From Callaeas wilsoni (Eukaryota > Chordata > Aves > Passeriformes > Callaeidae), in the NCBI GenBank assembly GCA_013398955.1, contig VWPU01002897.1:41998-105997 (forward strand): DNA of 64,000 nucleotides, read 5' to 3'. The translations under genes and the position numbers were made by a program. The notes beneath the pieces were generated by a model. That model saw only the letters and a program-made list of their open reading frames with translations, did no database searches and was not told the DNA's origin. This document shows positions 48,649 through 62,309 of the stretch, one piece after another; the first letter of the stretch is position 1; every line of letters begins with the position of its first letter.

Positions 48649-50257
48649 TCACAGATTTTATGCCAATATATTTACTGAAAGGTTAGCATTAAGCATGCCA
48701 CTAATGTAGCTGGTACAGAAAACCTCAACCTTTTACATTTAAGTAGAGGTCTCTACTTAAATCACAGTACCAGCATCCTGCATATTGAAGCAGTTGTTTG
48801 GTCTTGGCCCAGTTTTTACTTATTTGAGAAAGATACTCCAGGAGACTGGTTTGGGACTCTCAAGGCTTTGTTTTCATGATCAGGGAGAAGAATCTCCTGT
48901 CAGAAAAGCAGTAACCAAGCCTACTCACCTTATAGACCTTTTTATTCATTCTTTTATTCAGAGCTACACTAATTCCTGCATCAATATCATTGAATTATTT
49001 GGTACTTACTTTGATTCATGCCCTGGGGAATACTGATTGACAGCAGCAAAGATGATGGAAGAACCTCTGATAGAGCTCTGGCTAAGTCATTTTTAAAGGC
49101 AAGTCCTTGTGCACTGCAAAGCACCCTCCAGCTCTGGAGAACCAGAGTGTTTCCAAGGGACAGCAAGCTGAGTGACTGCTGGAGCAGTGCCCACAGCTGT
49201 GCCGGTAGCCACTGCTTGGACAAAGGCAGGCCAAGGGAGCAAAGGCAGCAGTGCTCAGTCAGCAGCTCCCAAGTCACATCTGAGCGACTGGAAAGACTGA
49301 GCACCTCTGAAGCCCTTCTGGACCTGCATTGCAGGTCAAGGTGTATTCTATTCCATTTCTGAATAACAGAAGGGGAAAAAGAATTCTTTTATTCCAACCT
49401 CTCCCACAATTTTCCAGTAGCGTCTCCCATTCCACTGCTCTTGCCTACTCAAACGCCCTCACGTGCCTTAGTCCTCCCCTTGCACATGCCCGGAATGGTT
49501 AATGGGCAAGTTAAAACTGGAACCCGACATTAAAGCTCAGATGGGTCCTTCGATACCTTACAGGGACATGTCTGTAACCCTACTTCTTATGTTATTATTA
49601 ACTTTTAATTTTAAATCTTAACGATGGTCAATACTAATATGTTGTAGAGAAGGAAAGGCAGACGGAATTCATAATTATTTAAAAAAATCAGACCATTACA
49701 AATAAATATGTTCCTGAAAATATGTGATTGCATTGTGAATTATTTATAGGTAAATGCATCATGATATTTAGTTTTATAGGGCTTTGTAGACAAAGTATGT
49801 AAAACATGCTAGCTAAAGAATGATCGAGTTCAATTTAATTTTTGTCACAAATTGAGTCACAGTCTAATTTTTCATTTCCAAATTTAAAAAATAACTGTAA
49901 CAATAAAATTAAATATACAAACCCCACGAAGTTTTGAATTTCCAAACGGTGACGGCATCTCATAATCAACTGTAGTCCTGGCAGTAATCAGTCATCTTTA
50001 TTGCAATAGTATTATGATAGTTATCAGCCTTTGGGAAAGGAAATTGTTAGTCCTATTGTTCGAACATTTAAGAGTACCTTCAAACACACTTCTAAGGCAT
50101 TTCTGTATCAAGTAAAGCATGATATCCCTATTATTTCACGTAATTTGCCAGAAGAATTGCCACCAACTGATATCACTGTTTACTTTCATAATAAATTTAT
50201 TTATGAGCATTCAGTCCTTTATCAGACCTATGACTGAATGCAGATCTATACAACCGT
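48649..50257 (+). other. TXK: TXK 3' UTR and flank
   Basis: Presumed 3' UTR. Candidate poly(A) signals are ATTAAA near 49529, AATAAA at 49701-49706 and AATAAA at 49902-49907. I cannot tell which is used. No gene seen. Confidence 0.55.
49902..49907 (+). terminator. TXK: candidate TXK poly(A) signal
   Basis: AATAAA about 1.25 kb after the TXK stop. Another copy lies at 49701. Both are plain hexamer matches in AT-rich sequence. Confidence 0.3.
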
Positions 50258-50645
50258 GGTGGTTTAACCCCAGCTGGCAACAGCACCACGCAGGTGCTCC
50301 CTCACTGCCCTCTGCCCTGGTGGGGTAGAGAATCAGCAGGAAAGTAAAACTTGTGGGTTGAGATAAGAACGGTTAATAACTGAAACAAAGTAAAATGCAG
50401 CAATAGCAAAGCAATTAAAACGAGAAAGGGAGAGGAGTAAAACCCAAGAGAAAGGAGTGATGCACAGTGCTCACCACCTGCTGGCTGATGCCCAGCCCAT
50501 CCGTGGGCAGTCATCTGCAGCCCCCCGCCAACTGCCCCCCCAGTTTATACACTGATCATGATGTTCTATGGTATGAAACATCCCCTTGGCCAGTTCAGGT
50601 CAGCTGACGTGGCTCTGCTCCCTCTCAGCCAAAATCAAGCCAATG
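50258..50645 (-). mobile_element. ERV LTR, inverted relative to TXK
   Basis: Reads GTGGTGGTTTAACCCCAGCT, GGTGGGGTAGAGAATC, GTGGGTTGAGATAAG, CAGTTTATACACTGATCATG and CTTGGCCAGTTCAGGTCAGC. This is the reverse complement of the LTR family seen at 11351. The landmark order is complete from the LTR 3' end to about three quarters of the length. The part corresponding to the LTR 5' end is missing or rearranged. No internal viral sequence is attached. Confidence 0.75.
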
Positions 50646-53600
50646 ACACAGTACACACTTGGAGCTCACCACAGTTTATGCCCAGGCCACAGAAGTACAA
50701 AGCTTTTCAGCAGATGATGCACTACAAATGTGAAATTCAAACTCTCTCTGCAATATAAAGTACATGGGAACTTTGAATAATATATGAGGCATCTTTTTTA
50801 ACAGCTCTTGTAAAACTGGTTTAGCCATATTAGTGCAAGTTAATATGTAATACGTTACAGTAAAAATCAACTCCATTAGGTTTATGTACTCAAAGCACCT
50901 TGCTGCTGCCTCTCTCACTGAGCTGTCCCATGGTGAATATGCACCCATCCTGGAAACATGCTGGTCTAATACCTGGAGCCAACAATGCTTGCCGACCAGG
51001 CTTCCATTTCCCAATATAATCTTCCTGGAGGCTGCTTGGGGAAAAATTTGAAGAAGCTGTTATTAACATTCTGACACAGATAAATTTAACAGCTGCTATC
51101 AAGCAGCCATCAAGCTGACAGTAAATAAATGAAAAAGCACGTGCTTCAGAGTCAGTGAAACTGGTACTTAATTGTCAGCAAGAAATGGTCTACAGTACAA
51201 AGGTCAGGTATCTACAGTGTATTTATTTACCAGAACAGCTACACCCTTAAATCAAGACTGAGTAGGCCACCTTAGACCTCATGGTGACTGTGAGCTTAGT
51301 TCAAATTCTAACCATATTCTAACAGGCAAAAATGGGTGAACAGTGAGTGACATCCTTGTCGCTGACCATAAAGAGATGTCCGTTTGCTGTTTTTTTAAAA
51401 CTTTCATGTGATAAAAATGAGATCTGGAAAAAGCAGTAAAGGAGACACCTCCGTACAGGGAACCTCCCATCAAAGGCGGTAGGAGTGTTCAGCATTTGTG
51501 AAAATTTAGCTACTGTTTCCCGATCAGAAAACTTGAAACAAGTCTGTGTTATGGATGGGAGGGAAAAAGGCAGAACTCCAAGCTTTTGTGAGCTAGCCAC
51601 TTAGGATAAATCTCTTTTCTATAAAAAAGACGCATTGTTGATAAAATGGAAAGTGAAATGAATTCACTTGTCAAAAATACTCCTGAGAAGAAATGCAGGC
51701 CAATTACTAGTGTGTGCAGGGCTGGTGACACTTGTTTCCAGTGCCATTTGGTTTTCAGACCAATTCCTACCTCCTCCCCCTCTCTCTCCCGCCCAGATTT
51801 CACAGACGAGGAGCCCTACAGACACACTAAAGCATCTCACCATCCCTCCTCCCTCATGCACCACCAGTCTGACTCCTGCTCAGCGTCCCAGCCACGTTCT
51901 GGACCGTGGCACCATTTAAAAACCTGCCCAAAAGGAGTCAGCTGCTGCAAACCTGCCTTGCTGGAAGGATGTTTTAACACACTTGCCAGTTTTATTTTGC
52001 TGGAATTTAAAGAGTGAGAGAACGGCATTTGCTAGAAGTGTGCAATTCCCCATATAGCTCCAGGGTGCAACCCTGATGAGTAGAGTTTGACGTTTTGAAT
52101 ATGTACCCTTTGAGATGAAGATTTTTTATAGCATGGTTCTTTCACGCGTGGCTGGAAAACGAAGGTGGTAGAACAGATTTCTATAGAAACTAATAACTGA
52201 TGTATTTCCTTCCAAAATTGTACAGATTTTTTAGTCTATCCAAGTCTTCTTGACCTACCTACATTTAGTTGGTGCAGCTATGTAATGAACTTAATTGCCC
52301 ATTAATTTGTCCTGAGGTATGGTAATAAGGAGTAGCTGCCAAGATTTGTTCAGTAACAAAATTAGCATTTAAAAGCTGTAATTTGGTTAGCAATGTATTG
52401 CCTGCCTCTCAGGTTTGCTTTGTTCTTGTTCTTAACCCTTTGCCCTACATACCAAAACACATCTAATTACTTTATATAATGTCCTTCATGTCACTGCCTG
52501 GAAAACCTGACAACTCACTGAAACACTCTCCATTGAGACTGGCTGTGAGACAGACATGCCTAATACACCAGCTTTGGGTTTTCTTCTCTAGTTTAGAGGT
52601 ATGAATGACACTCTTTTTTATCCCTTGTTTAAAAAGCACAGATAATTTAGTACATAACCATGAATAATTTATTACAAGAGAAATATTATCATAATTTCAA
52701 TTAAAAAATCAAAGTTACTCCAAACTAGTAACTAAATATAAACCTTTAAAAAAATAACATTTCTTACAACAAATATTTTTATACAAAAAGTTAATCTCTA
52801 ATTTATTTCTTAACATGACGGACTTCTTGTACACCATGAAAATAAGCATTAACTTTGGTTTTTTACATTGTTATAAAATAATATTCTTTTATTATTAGTT
52901 GCTATTTATGTATAATAGCAGATACACAGGTCCAGTAGAAAATACAGGAATTTTGCTTGGTACAAGTTAATTATTGCCAGCAGTTGGTATAAAGAGTCCA
53001 CACCCTTCTCAAAGAAAGTATTATGACATATCTTTAAAAAATGCCAACGCACATCCATTCAAGAACTGGACTGGTTGCTTTTTCTTACAAATATCCTATT
53101 TGGTCACACCACAGTGATGACTCTATAAGCAAATAAAGGGGTCACGAACTATGCAAAAGCATTTATTTTTCTCTTTTTTACAGTCAATATTTTCTTCAGT
53201 TATTCTCTGATTTGCGTAATTCAGAGTGAAAAGCAAGTCAAGTTTTTGTTAAAAGGCAAACTATAAAACCCTCTCCATCTTTGGTCTTTTTATTATTTGT
53301 ATTACTTGTTTTTAACTATAAAGATTTTGAAGCTTGAATCTGGTCAATAAAAACCAAGTATTCTCTACATTAACTAAGAAGTAATGAAACTCTGTTAGTA
53401 GATTTTCTTGTCTGAAGCTTTTATAACACATGCATTTTAACAGCAAAGAATTGCTGCGAGTCTCATAACTCAATTAGCTGAAAAATATTCCAAATTGACA
53501 ATGTATGCAATGTCATTATATTTTGAAGGCAAGTACTTTTTTTGTGAAAATGTCCCTTTTGCTGGATAACAGTGATGCCATACAAATATATGAAACATAA

Positions 53601-55205
53601 GCAGCAACCATTTGTTCTTACAGCTAAAGGATGAACTTTCTTTGGCAGAACAATTTTCTATCCATCCAAACTGTCTTCTTCTACTAAACCTTTTGAACAT
53701 TAGAAAACATATAACCTGCTCCATGAGGAAGTTCTGCTTGGCATTTAAATCTCAGCTGCTTAAAACCAGTTTTTAACGGCTGAAGTGCTGGCATCCTCTG
53801 GCAAACTTTCTGGAGTCACACTTAAAAATCCAAAGATTGGAAATACTACTTACTGATGAGCTTGTCACCACCCACATGTCTGATTGCTGAAGGTAGCTAC
53901 TTACTTACAAAGTGGAAAACAAAGGGGATTGAAATGAGTAAACCATGGGCTGTGCAAACTTTTTTGTGACATGAAGATCAGTGACCACAACTGAGGAACA
54001 TACTGTAGTACAGATATCAATCTTCAAGGCCTCTGGCAGGTTAACATATTGTTAAACATCTAATAGAGGTGAATACTCATTTTTACAAAAGATGAAAGGC
54101 CAAACTAAAAAAAAAAAGATATTCTGATGTTTCTCACTCCTTGCCTACAGCCCATCCTTTACCTAGTATTTTTAGAAGCAGTGCATGGATTGTAAAATGG
54201 ATTTTGTACTTATAAAAGAATAAAAATTAACAGGACTGCTTTATTATTAATGAAGAACAATCCCTTTCCAGAATATGAAGAAAAAAATTTGAAAAGCTTA
54301 AATGGGTTTTAATTAATAAATGGCAGTATTAGGAAGAAGTATGGAAATAAATAAAGGCCTTTCTTAATCCTCAAAATAATATAAAACAAAGTGGAAACTT
54401 TTAATTGCATGTTCTGGTTTTCTTCTGCCTTTGAATACTTAATTCTATAACCTCATGTAACTTTTTAAGCCAGTAGCCTGTTTTCAGGCTTCTATTTTCT
54501 TTTTCTTAAAGTTGGTCTTAGTTTTGAAACAAAAAGATACAGACACATTCAGGGATTCGCAATCCATTCCTGATTGCTTGGGTAGAAAAGCTGAGACTTA
54601 CCAAGAATTGTATTTGCTAAAATTTTTTGGTGACATCTAATCAATGTTCATTGGCAGGTCATCAGAAGTGAAAAAAATCTTGCATAAAATTTTATATTAA
54701 AAGCTAAAAGGGTTAAAGACTGTTTTCTTCATATTATGTCTCCAAGGAATATTTTTCATGAGGAGTATCTACAAGCTGGCTTGGCAATAAATTATAAAAA
54801 TATAAAGAAAGCCAGAAATATTAAGGCCATCACCAAGATAATAGTAGAGTACCCGTCACTTCAGCAAGGATTGTCTTTTATCATTAAAAGAAAATTGCAT
54901 TTTTAAAACGTGGCTTACAAAGCCCATTCTTTTTTTGCTAAAATTTCCCAAGAGATGCTGCATAAAAAAAGGACCATGTTTTTCATTGCATAACATATAA
55001 CCACCACCACGTTTCTGTGTGTCACGTTAATTACTGCACGTTTTCATTCATTACTGCCAACAGCTGGCAAGAGCAGTGGCCCGCACTTAACAGGCCTCAC
55101 AGACAAATTTCCAAAGGACTGCAGAAAAGTAGAGCATTGTAGTAGACATGGGTGGGCTGAGTTTGCAATTCATGATACTTTGATGATGAACGCTGCTTGA
55201 ATGTT
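50646..55205 (-). other. NIPAL1: intergenic DNA and probable NIPAL1 3' UTR
   Basis: Right part (about 52600-55205) is markedly AT-rich without open frames, typical of a long avian 3' UTR. Minus-strand AATAAA signals occur at 54240-54245 and 53289-53294, with further candidates near 52669-52890. Left part (50646-52600) holds no recognised gene; an open frame at 51646-52017 on the plus strand resembles nothing known. Confidence 0.45.
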
Positions 55206-55810
55206 TCATTGACTGAATAAAATGTTGTCCTCCTCATATGCCGAAGCTGGGTCTTCCATGCTCTCTAGCAAAGTGTGATTGCTTTCAAATTCACGGTGTG
55301 GCAGTGAGGGTTCTTTGGCAACAGTGGACTTCAACTGACTCCAGGTGATGTTAGCATTTTTGAAAGCGTGCAGTAGGAAAATGCCAATGATGATACTGCA
55401 GAATCCGCTCAGGGTTCCAATGATATCACCCAGTTGCATGCTACTCCACTCCTTGAACAAGATGATGGAGCACATCACCACTGTCGTAGTGAAGCACACG
55501 TAATAAATAGGTGTCACCAGGGAGGTGTTGAACATGTCCAGCGCTTTGTTGAGATAGTTGATCTGAGTGCTGACTGAGAGCACCAAGGTGCCCACCAAAA
55601 TGTAAACCAACGGATGGCGATAGACTGGCTTCCGCTCCAGCATTTGTTTAATGGCAATGCCCAGGCCTTTCACAGACGAGACAGAGAAGGCACCAATGAG
55701 TGAGCAAATTAAAACGTAGATCAGTACATTTGTCTGACCTCTCTTTGGAGCCACGACAACAATGAGGACAAGGGCAATGACTGTTACGAGAACAGCAAAT
55801 GTAACAAACG
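55206..55810 (-). CDS. NIPAL1: NIPAL1 last coding exon
   Basis: 605 nt, acceptor TTCTTACAG. It encodes [52 protein letters not shown], the helices above, and an acidic cytosolic tail ending [10 protein letters not shown]. It carries five or six of the membrane segments. The open frame continues upstream into the intron; the acceptor is placed by homology and phase. Confidence 0.96.
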
Positions 55811-58800
55811 CTGTAAGAAAGAGGAAAGGGAAAAGTAATGCACATGAGATAAAATACCAGACTATGTCCACATACATGCTCAGTTACTCAGTGCCCTGGA
55901 CACTTCTCTATGAACTGTAGCATGTGTTCACTGCAATTGCATACAGACCTGGATCTTGCAGCTTTGTTTCCATCTCGTCTAGTGAGGTGACCTCCTCCTC
56001 CTCTGGGGCATGAATAACCATGACCGTTGAGCCCAAAATGCTCAGTACACAGCCCAGCTTTCCATGAATATTCAGCTTCTCATTTAAAAAATAGGATGAC
56101 AATACAGCACTGTTCAGCAAAATAGAAATAAAATGTTCAGCTCCACCAGCCACAAAAGACATTAAAAATCTCTCTATGGAGCATGACAGTAATTCAAACC
56201 CACTTTTTGAATTGGGATATCTGGTAAACCGGCCTGAAACAATCAAATTGTAAGGAGTTTTTCCAAGAAAGCTGGTCATGACCAAGAAGGTAAGGTCAAG
56301 TTATAGAGAGTTTATCAACCCTGATCACTTCCCTCCAGGTTGTAAAAAGGCCCAAATTGCTAAGGAACTTCTCATTCCTGATTGCCTGGGTCAGCGTATG
56401 CACTCTCACTGTACATTAACCACAAGAGCTGTTTTTTTCTTCCAAAAGTGGTTCAAAGCACTTTACTTGCCATTACAACCAGTGCACATGATTTTCAGAA
56501 ACCGTTCCTCATCCCTCCCCTGGCTCCCCCATGCAGACACACATTCTGCCTTGTTTGCCAGGACTCCCCCAAAAGCACAGAGAAAGCATGTCTCCCCCTC
56601 CGAAGAGATCAACCCCAGGATCTCCACGGGGTTGATTATTTAACCTAAGGACAATAACATGGCCGAAATGACACCACTCACAGGGCATGATTAGCCTGTT
56701 AGAGCACAACCTGGGGCACAGACACAGGCTTAATGGTGTGTGAACACACAAAGAGTTATTCCACCCACTGATCAAAATACAGACATTTTTTTCACACAAC
56801 GGTAAACAGTTCACTGATATGAAGTTCTAACGACCTCTCTGTCTCGTGAAAATTTGAACAACTGCTATCCCCATCAAAGAAGGGGGCAATAAAACTCAAG
56901 CTGTTTTGCACAGCAGCGGCCAGGAAGCCAGTTAATCTGCATCTACCAACGTGCTGATCCCAGAACACCTGCAGGTGACTGAGTTAAATTAGTTTTGCTA
57001 TGACAGAACGGCTGCAGTTTTAGCAGTTAGATTATTGCAAGCATCCTAGGGGGTTTTTTGTTTGTTTGGGATTTTTTAGGTTTTTTTGTTTTTGTTTAGT
57101 TTACTTTTTAATATGTGGTGCATGTTGTTTTAAACACATCGTTTCATACAGTGTACTCAGTTCCTAAAAATCAGAGTTTTACATTTAAAATACAATAATT
57201 GCATTTTGCCTAAAAAATAGTTCCCATAAAATTTTTGTATGCATAGTTCATGTCTTTTCTGCTGCTATGATAGCCACATTACTGTATGTGCTTAACTACT
57301 TGGAAATTATTTGTTTCTTCATACATAGGAAATAGTAAGTCTTTGAAGGACACTTATGTTTCAAAAGAACCACAAATTTTAATTGTGGATACTGAAAAAA
57401 GCTAATATTTTCTTTGCCTTCTTTCCAGAAGGACTTCAAAAAAGACAAAACAAAACAAAAATGTTTACTAAGTATGTCTTGATATAAAATTATGCTCCTA
57501 TAAATATAAATGTTTTTGAAAACATTTTAGTGAGGGAACAACGTATTTTTATTTTAAGTTTTGTCACAAGTGACGAACAGGATAATAGTTTTAAAAATGC
57601 TCCAGTTCTCTAGGAAGAGATAAACTACCTTCTATCAGCAGTATACCTGGTATATGCTGATAAGAAATACTTTGTAATCCAGGTGGAAGGCTACTGGGAA
57701 GGCATTCAGTGGCCTTTGCAACAAGACTTTTGATTCTATCTACCCAGAGAACTCAGTTCTAAATAAGCAAACTATCTTTCCACAAGCAACAAAAAGCATT
57801 TTTTTATCCATAACTTGCTTTTCAGTTTTCTTATTGAAAATCTCTACTTTCAGCCAAAGACAGTATTTTTTCCCTCATGTAGTGAGTGGTTCATTTGCCA
57901 AAGCTTGCTCCCAGTTGGTACTGACCTTATGAGAACACTCAGTGCACCCAAGGGGGTAACTAAGGTTGCAGGTGCAAAGGCATAGGCAGCAAAGTTTGCA
58001 GCTTCTCCTAATCCCACTGCAAAAGAAAGACCATTTGGATCAGCTTGGAGGGGGATATAAAAAGGCACACTATTGTAAATATTTTGTATGACAGCTATCA
58101 TAGCAAATACAAACCAAAATCTTTTTTCTGCACTATATATGCACATTTTCATTTCAAAATCAGCTACACAAACTCTTCTGGAAATAACGAATGCTGAAGA
58201 AAGTTAAATACTTTTCTTCTAAGCACTCCTACAAGCTGGACAGATGCAATTTCTCTGCATTTGAACAGGTATTAAAGATGGTTATTCTGCAAAGAGCTCT
58301 GAAGACCAAATGCCATATTTGAAAGATGGCATATCAGAACAGCTTGTCATGAATATGATTGCAAGGACATTTCTTTTAAGTGAAGGGAGTGAAAAATCAG
58401 GCAATAAATCTCTTTAAAACAATCTGCTTTTTGTAGATTTACATATAGGCTGAGAGGAAAGAGGCGACTTACTTGATAGCAGTCCAGCCCACCAAAGCCA
58501 TTCCTTCAAATATGAATATCCACCCTGTCCTGAAAGAGAAAAAATAACCTCATCTTAGAAGAAACAGGTCATCTTATTGTAAGAAACAAAAAGTACAGCT
58601 TCACATTTGCACCTACCAAGTACCAAATGAGCATGTTACCTGGACGCAACAAGAAGAGCATTTGATTTTGACTGACATTTTATTAACCACTCTACCGCTT
58701 TGTGACCTGGACTTCTGAAAAATGCTATTTGACTAAGGACACAGAGAGGGGAAGTTTGTTGGTGAGCTTAAGAAATGTTTCAAAATGCTTTTCCAGGTCA

Positions 58801-59811
58801 GATCCAATATACTCATACAGTCAACTGCAGTTTGACTCTCCTTTTACTTTAGGTCGGAAGAAATTAGAAAGAAAAATGCCCCTGTGTACATGAATTTTCT
58901 TTTAAAAAAACATAAGTATATGGAATATTGAGTATCACAGTTTTTTTCAAATAACCAAATTCTCTGAAATAGTATATTGCAATAAACACAACAAACAAAA
59001 GAAAAACTGCTAATGCTATGCATTTAAGTCCATGCAAAGGAAATGATGAGATTAGCACAATTGTTCTTTTGCTAGCTCTTCATCTATTGATTTTGATGAA
59101 GGGATAGTTGTACTAACTGTAGAAACTTGTGTAATAAATGTTGTTTCTACAACTCATTGCATTTACTTTAAAAAAGCAGAGCAAAAACACAAAGCAAAAA
59201 GCTAAACCTATTTACCAGCTTAAGACTTTCCATCTCAAATGAGAGGCAAAAAGATCGAAAAAAGAGAGAGAAAATAATTTTGAAGGGTAAGGTGAATGGA
59301 GAATTTTATTTGGTAACTAATTTCTCTCAGTGAGGAAATAGCACCAGCTCACTAGATTTAATACCTGCTGCACCTCCCATAGTCCTACGAGTTCTGAAAC
59401 CCCAGTCCCTGCAATCACACACAGAGAAATAATACTATGTCTTCATCCCTCACCGAGACAGGACTTCTGATCACCATTAAAGTACAGTTTTAAACATGCG
59501 ATCTGTGACCTGAACTTTGATTTTGTCAAGTTATAAGAGGTGTTTGTGTCCCCAGCAGGAGCAAAGCTGGCACCATCACTTACCAGCTCGGGTGACTCCT
59601 CTGTCTGCCAGTTTCAAAAGTCCTTTCTTTTTCAGTATGAAACTAGAACCAATAAAGATACTGGAACTTATAGCCAAAGCCAAGCCAATGTAGAGGTGGT
59701 ATTTGCTTCCAGAAGGCATGGAAATGCTCCAGTTTGTTTCATTGCCGGTTCCCTCCATAGAGCTGAGGAAAGGAGAGCGTGATTCAGACACGTTGATGAT
59801 CTGGCACCACG
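55206..59811 (-). CDS. NIPAL1: NIPAL1 (NIPA3) magnesium transporter, spliced, 5' partial
   Basis: NIPA-family multi-pass membrane protein thought to transport magnesium. Five minus-strand exons (listed separately) join in frame from an N-glycosylation-rich extracellular tail through about nine membrane segments to a TGA at 55206-55208. Signature stretches: [70 protein letters not shown] and [20 protein letters not shown]. All closely match human NIPAL1 (about 410 residues) rather than NIPA1/2. The window has about 380 codons. Human NIPAL1 has one further short coding exon, not found here. It is convergent to TXK, as at human 4p12. Confidence 0.94.
55949..56109 (-). CDS. NIPAL1: NIPAL1 exon: third transmembrane region
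   Basis: 161 nt. It encodes [39 protein letters not shown] and [14 protein letters not shown]. Acceptor GAACAG; donor CAG|GTCTGT, a weaker but valid GT site. The acidic EEEE loop is typical of NIPA proteins. Confidence 0.95.
56110..57925 (-). other. NIPAL1: NIPAL1 intron
   Basis: AT-rich, with a T/G-rich low-complexity patch at 57049-57110. No element recognised. Confidence 0.6.
57926..58016 (-). CDS. NIPAL1: NIPAL1 exon: second transmembrane region
   Basis: 91 nt. It encodes [20 protein letters not shown] and PLGALSVLI, the most conserved stretch of the NIPA family. Acceptor TTTTGCAG, donor AAG|GTCAGT. Confidence 0.97.
58017..58472 (-). other. NIPAL1: NIPAL1 intron
   Basis: Short intron. 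Nothing recognised. Confidence 0.65.
58473..58529 (-). CDS. NIPAL1: NIPAL1 small exon
   Basis: 57 nt. It encodes [18 protein letters not shown]. Human has [18 protein letters not shown]. Acceptor CTCTTTCAG, donor TCAA|GTAAGT. Too short to appear as a free ORF; found by homology and matching phases. Confidence 0.95.
58530..59583 (-). other. NIPAL1: NIPAL1 intron
   Basis: AT-rich. Nothing recognised. Confidence 0.6.
59584..59811 (-). CDS. NIPAL1: NIPAL1 exon: extracellular tail and first helix
   Basis: Encodes [21 protein letters not shown], then helix [20 protein letters not shown] and [15 protein letters not shown] and N-W-S are potential N-glycosylation sites. The donor (GAGCTG|GTAAG) is clear. 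The upstream limit is uncertain: CTGCTGCCAAG is a possible acceptor after a long AG-free pyrimidine tract, but the frame stays open to about 59870 and homology (QAWC) starts just before this point. Confidence 0.85.
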
Positions 59812-62040
59812 CTTGGCAGCAGTCACGGCAAGACACCCGGGAGCAGAAAAAGAAGGACAAATTATTGACAACCTAGGTCCAGCTCTGGAAGAGCCCTGTC
59901 CTCTGCTCACTCCTTTTCATATCTTTCCAGAGCACTTGCAATTTCTGACTGTGCAAATAACACACAAAATCCACACTATGTACACAATGCTGCCCTGGGT
60001 CATTACCCATCCCTGTAGTTCACAGGTGCATACACTATATTGTATACATATTTTGCACTTCATTTGCTCAGAAAATCAATAAGGGCAATACCAAGGAATG
60101 CAACAAAAAAATATTAGCTTCAATGTAAAATTCAACTCAAAATCTTAAAAGCTAACCTGAAACCTCAAGATGAAAGGGCTCTTTTTTGTTGTGCAGAGGC
60201 CACAAACATATAGCCGAATCCAAGATTTTGGACTTCGCCTGTTAAAGTAAGCCTGCTGCTATTCAAGGCTTCTGTTTTTATATTGGTAGCTGAGATTGGA
60301 AAAACAAATGGAAAAAAAGGAAGGAAAATCAAACAGGGAGCAAACTCTCACTGCATATGGGCACTAAGACATTTTATTAAAACTGTTCAGTGAATACTGT
60401 GTGAGCCAAGTCTTATTTAACCAATGATAAAATTTTCAGGTGAAGGCCTCATTACACCTCACAGAAAATTTCATCTGACCTCAACAAGCCCTGGGTGGAG
60501 ATAGATCACAGGCCACAGGGGACACTTCCCCCAGCTACTCCTGCAACACTGCTGGAGAGCTGGGTGATCCTCAGCAGAGACCGAAGCTTCACACTCTCAG
60601 CCAGCCAAGCACTATCAGTATCACTATGATGACAGGCTGTGGGAGTCACATCATTGTTATCAGCCTAGATGTGTTTTTAAAGGAAGAAGAGGTATTGCAT
60701 TTCCAAGAACAAAAGGAGACGTTATTTCGCATGGGGAAGCAGGGGTCAGGCAGCAAAGCTGCAACAGGACGTAGGCAATCTAGGCTGATGTCTCAGTTTC
60801 TCACAGTAAAGTGCAGCGGGCAACCAGTGTGGGTTAGAGGATCTAGACTGCAATACTTTTAAGAACAACCTTTTTTGAAAAGAAGGTTTATTGTGCAGAC
60901 ATGTTAAAATATGAAACAGCCTACAGAAGCACAGAAGCTCAGTCCACTGCGATTCATATAAAGCATGGGATTCAACAAACAGTTTTGCTTTCCATGTTTT
61001 CCCTGTAATTAAAATGAACAATTCATCCTGATGAGTGGCAGGATCAGTAATACACTCCAGTTTGGTTTTTTTTTTTTCCCTTCAACTGAAAAAAATGCCA
61101 CTTGAGGACTTTGTAGAAAAGGATGTGCCTCTATGTTCACATGTAAGCTCTGGAAATAACAATGTTATGTCAAAAGTACTTCACTGAACACTTAGCAATA
61201 AGCAGACTTGGATAATTCATTTAATACAGTTTAACAAGGAATAGTTAAAATACGTAAGGTCTTAAAAATATCATATTTGCAGTTGGCAATGCTGGTATTA
61301 ACTCTGGAGACAGCACGCTTTACAAGTAAGGAACTAGAATGAGTACCTGCTCCCTGTTTTCCCATTCCATACTGTACAACAAACATACTGCAGGAAGTTA
61401 TAATTTGATTTGCAGGCTGTGCAAACACATTTCCTTGTTTGCCAAGAGTGTTTCCATACAACAGGAGTTGTTTTGTATTGCTAAGTCAGACATAAAAAAA
61501 TGTTCCCACAAGAAGGGTATGTTCATATTCCTCAGCTGAAGATTAAAATCTTAGAGAACTTAGATCAACATGCAATTACTATTGCATAGTATGTAGGATA
61601 GATACTATTCTACACTCTTATCATTACTAGAAATTACAGTTGGATAACGTAAAAATATGGAATTAGCATTTGCACCTGAAAGTATTTTAAAATCCTAAAC
61701 TATTAGCACAGTCTTAGCAGAAGAAAAATTTGCATATACGTGTTTTGACATAATTAGTGAAGAATAAATCACGAAACAAAATTACAGGAAAGTCCTTCAA
61801 GCATAAATAGATTTTCTCTTAGTAAATACATATCAGGGTGATGCCTTAGGATTTTAGCTTTTATATTTTCATATATTTGTAATCCTACAATTCTTTAGTG
61901 TGTAACTCTGAGCTCCATATAGAGTGTTAGCTACTGCTTTTCCCATTTTGGTCAGACACAACAATTCCTCTCTAGGCTTGTGAATCAAGAACACCTTACT
62001 GTCTCAAGCCCCCAGAAATGTAAATAAAAGTAAGTTGGGG
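59812..62040 (-). other. NIPAL1: NIPAL1 5' intron or flank
   Basis: No exon recognised. The first NIPAL1 coding exon was searched for without success. T-rich tract near 61065. Confidence 0.5.
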
Positions 62041-62286
62041 GGGAGCAAACTGGGAGAATGGGACTCTACTACCTGAAGCTGTCATTGGACAATTAACCTC
62101 TGATATGCAAATGACAAAACTTATATCTGTCCCAAAAACGTGTGACTGCTGTCCATCTTGGGTGTGTCTCTGCGAGACTCCTGCACTGCCTAAGGTGTAC
62201 CCTGTGAAGGCCTTTCAATAAATACCTACCCTTTATCCTTTCACTCTGTCCAGCCTCTGTTCCAGGTCAGCCTCTACAAGGCATCA
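62041..62286 (+). mobile_element. ERV LTR-like element
   Basis: Ends like a known type of avian LTR: CTGTGAAGGCCTTTCAATAA, then CCTACC, CTCTGTCCAGCCTCTGTTCC and CTACAAGGCATCA. AATAAA at about 62218 is the likely viral poly(A) signal. No viral genes adjoin. The family name and left border cannot be given from sequence reading alone. Confidence 0.55.
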
Positions 62287-62309
62287 AGGGCAAGACAAAA
62301 ATGCCCCTG

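Noticed and set aside
51646..52017. 123-codon plus-strand frame downstream of TXK
   Set aside because: No recognisable domain, overlapping frames on both strands of similar length, and no supporting signals.
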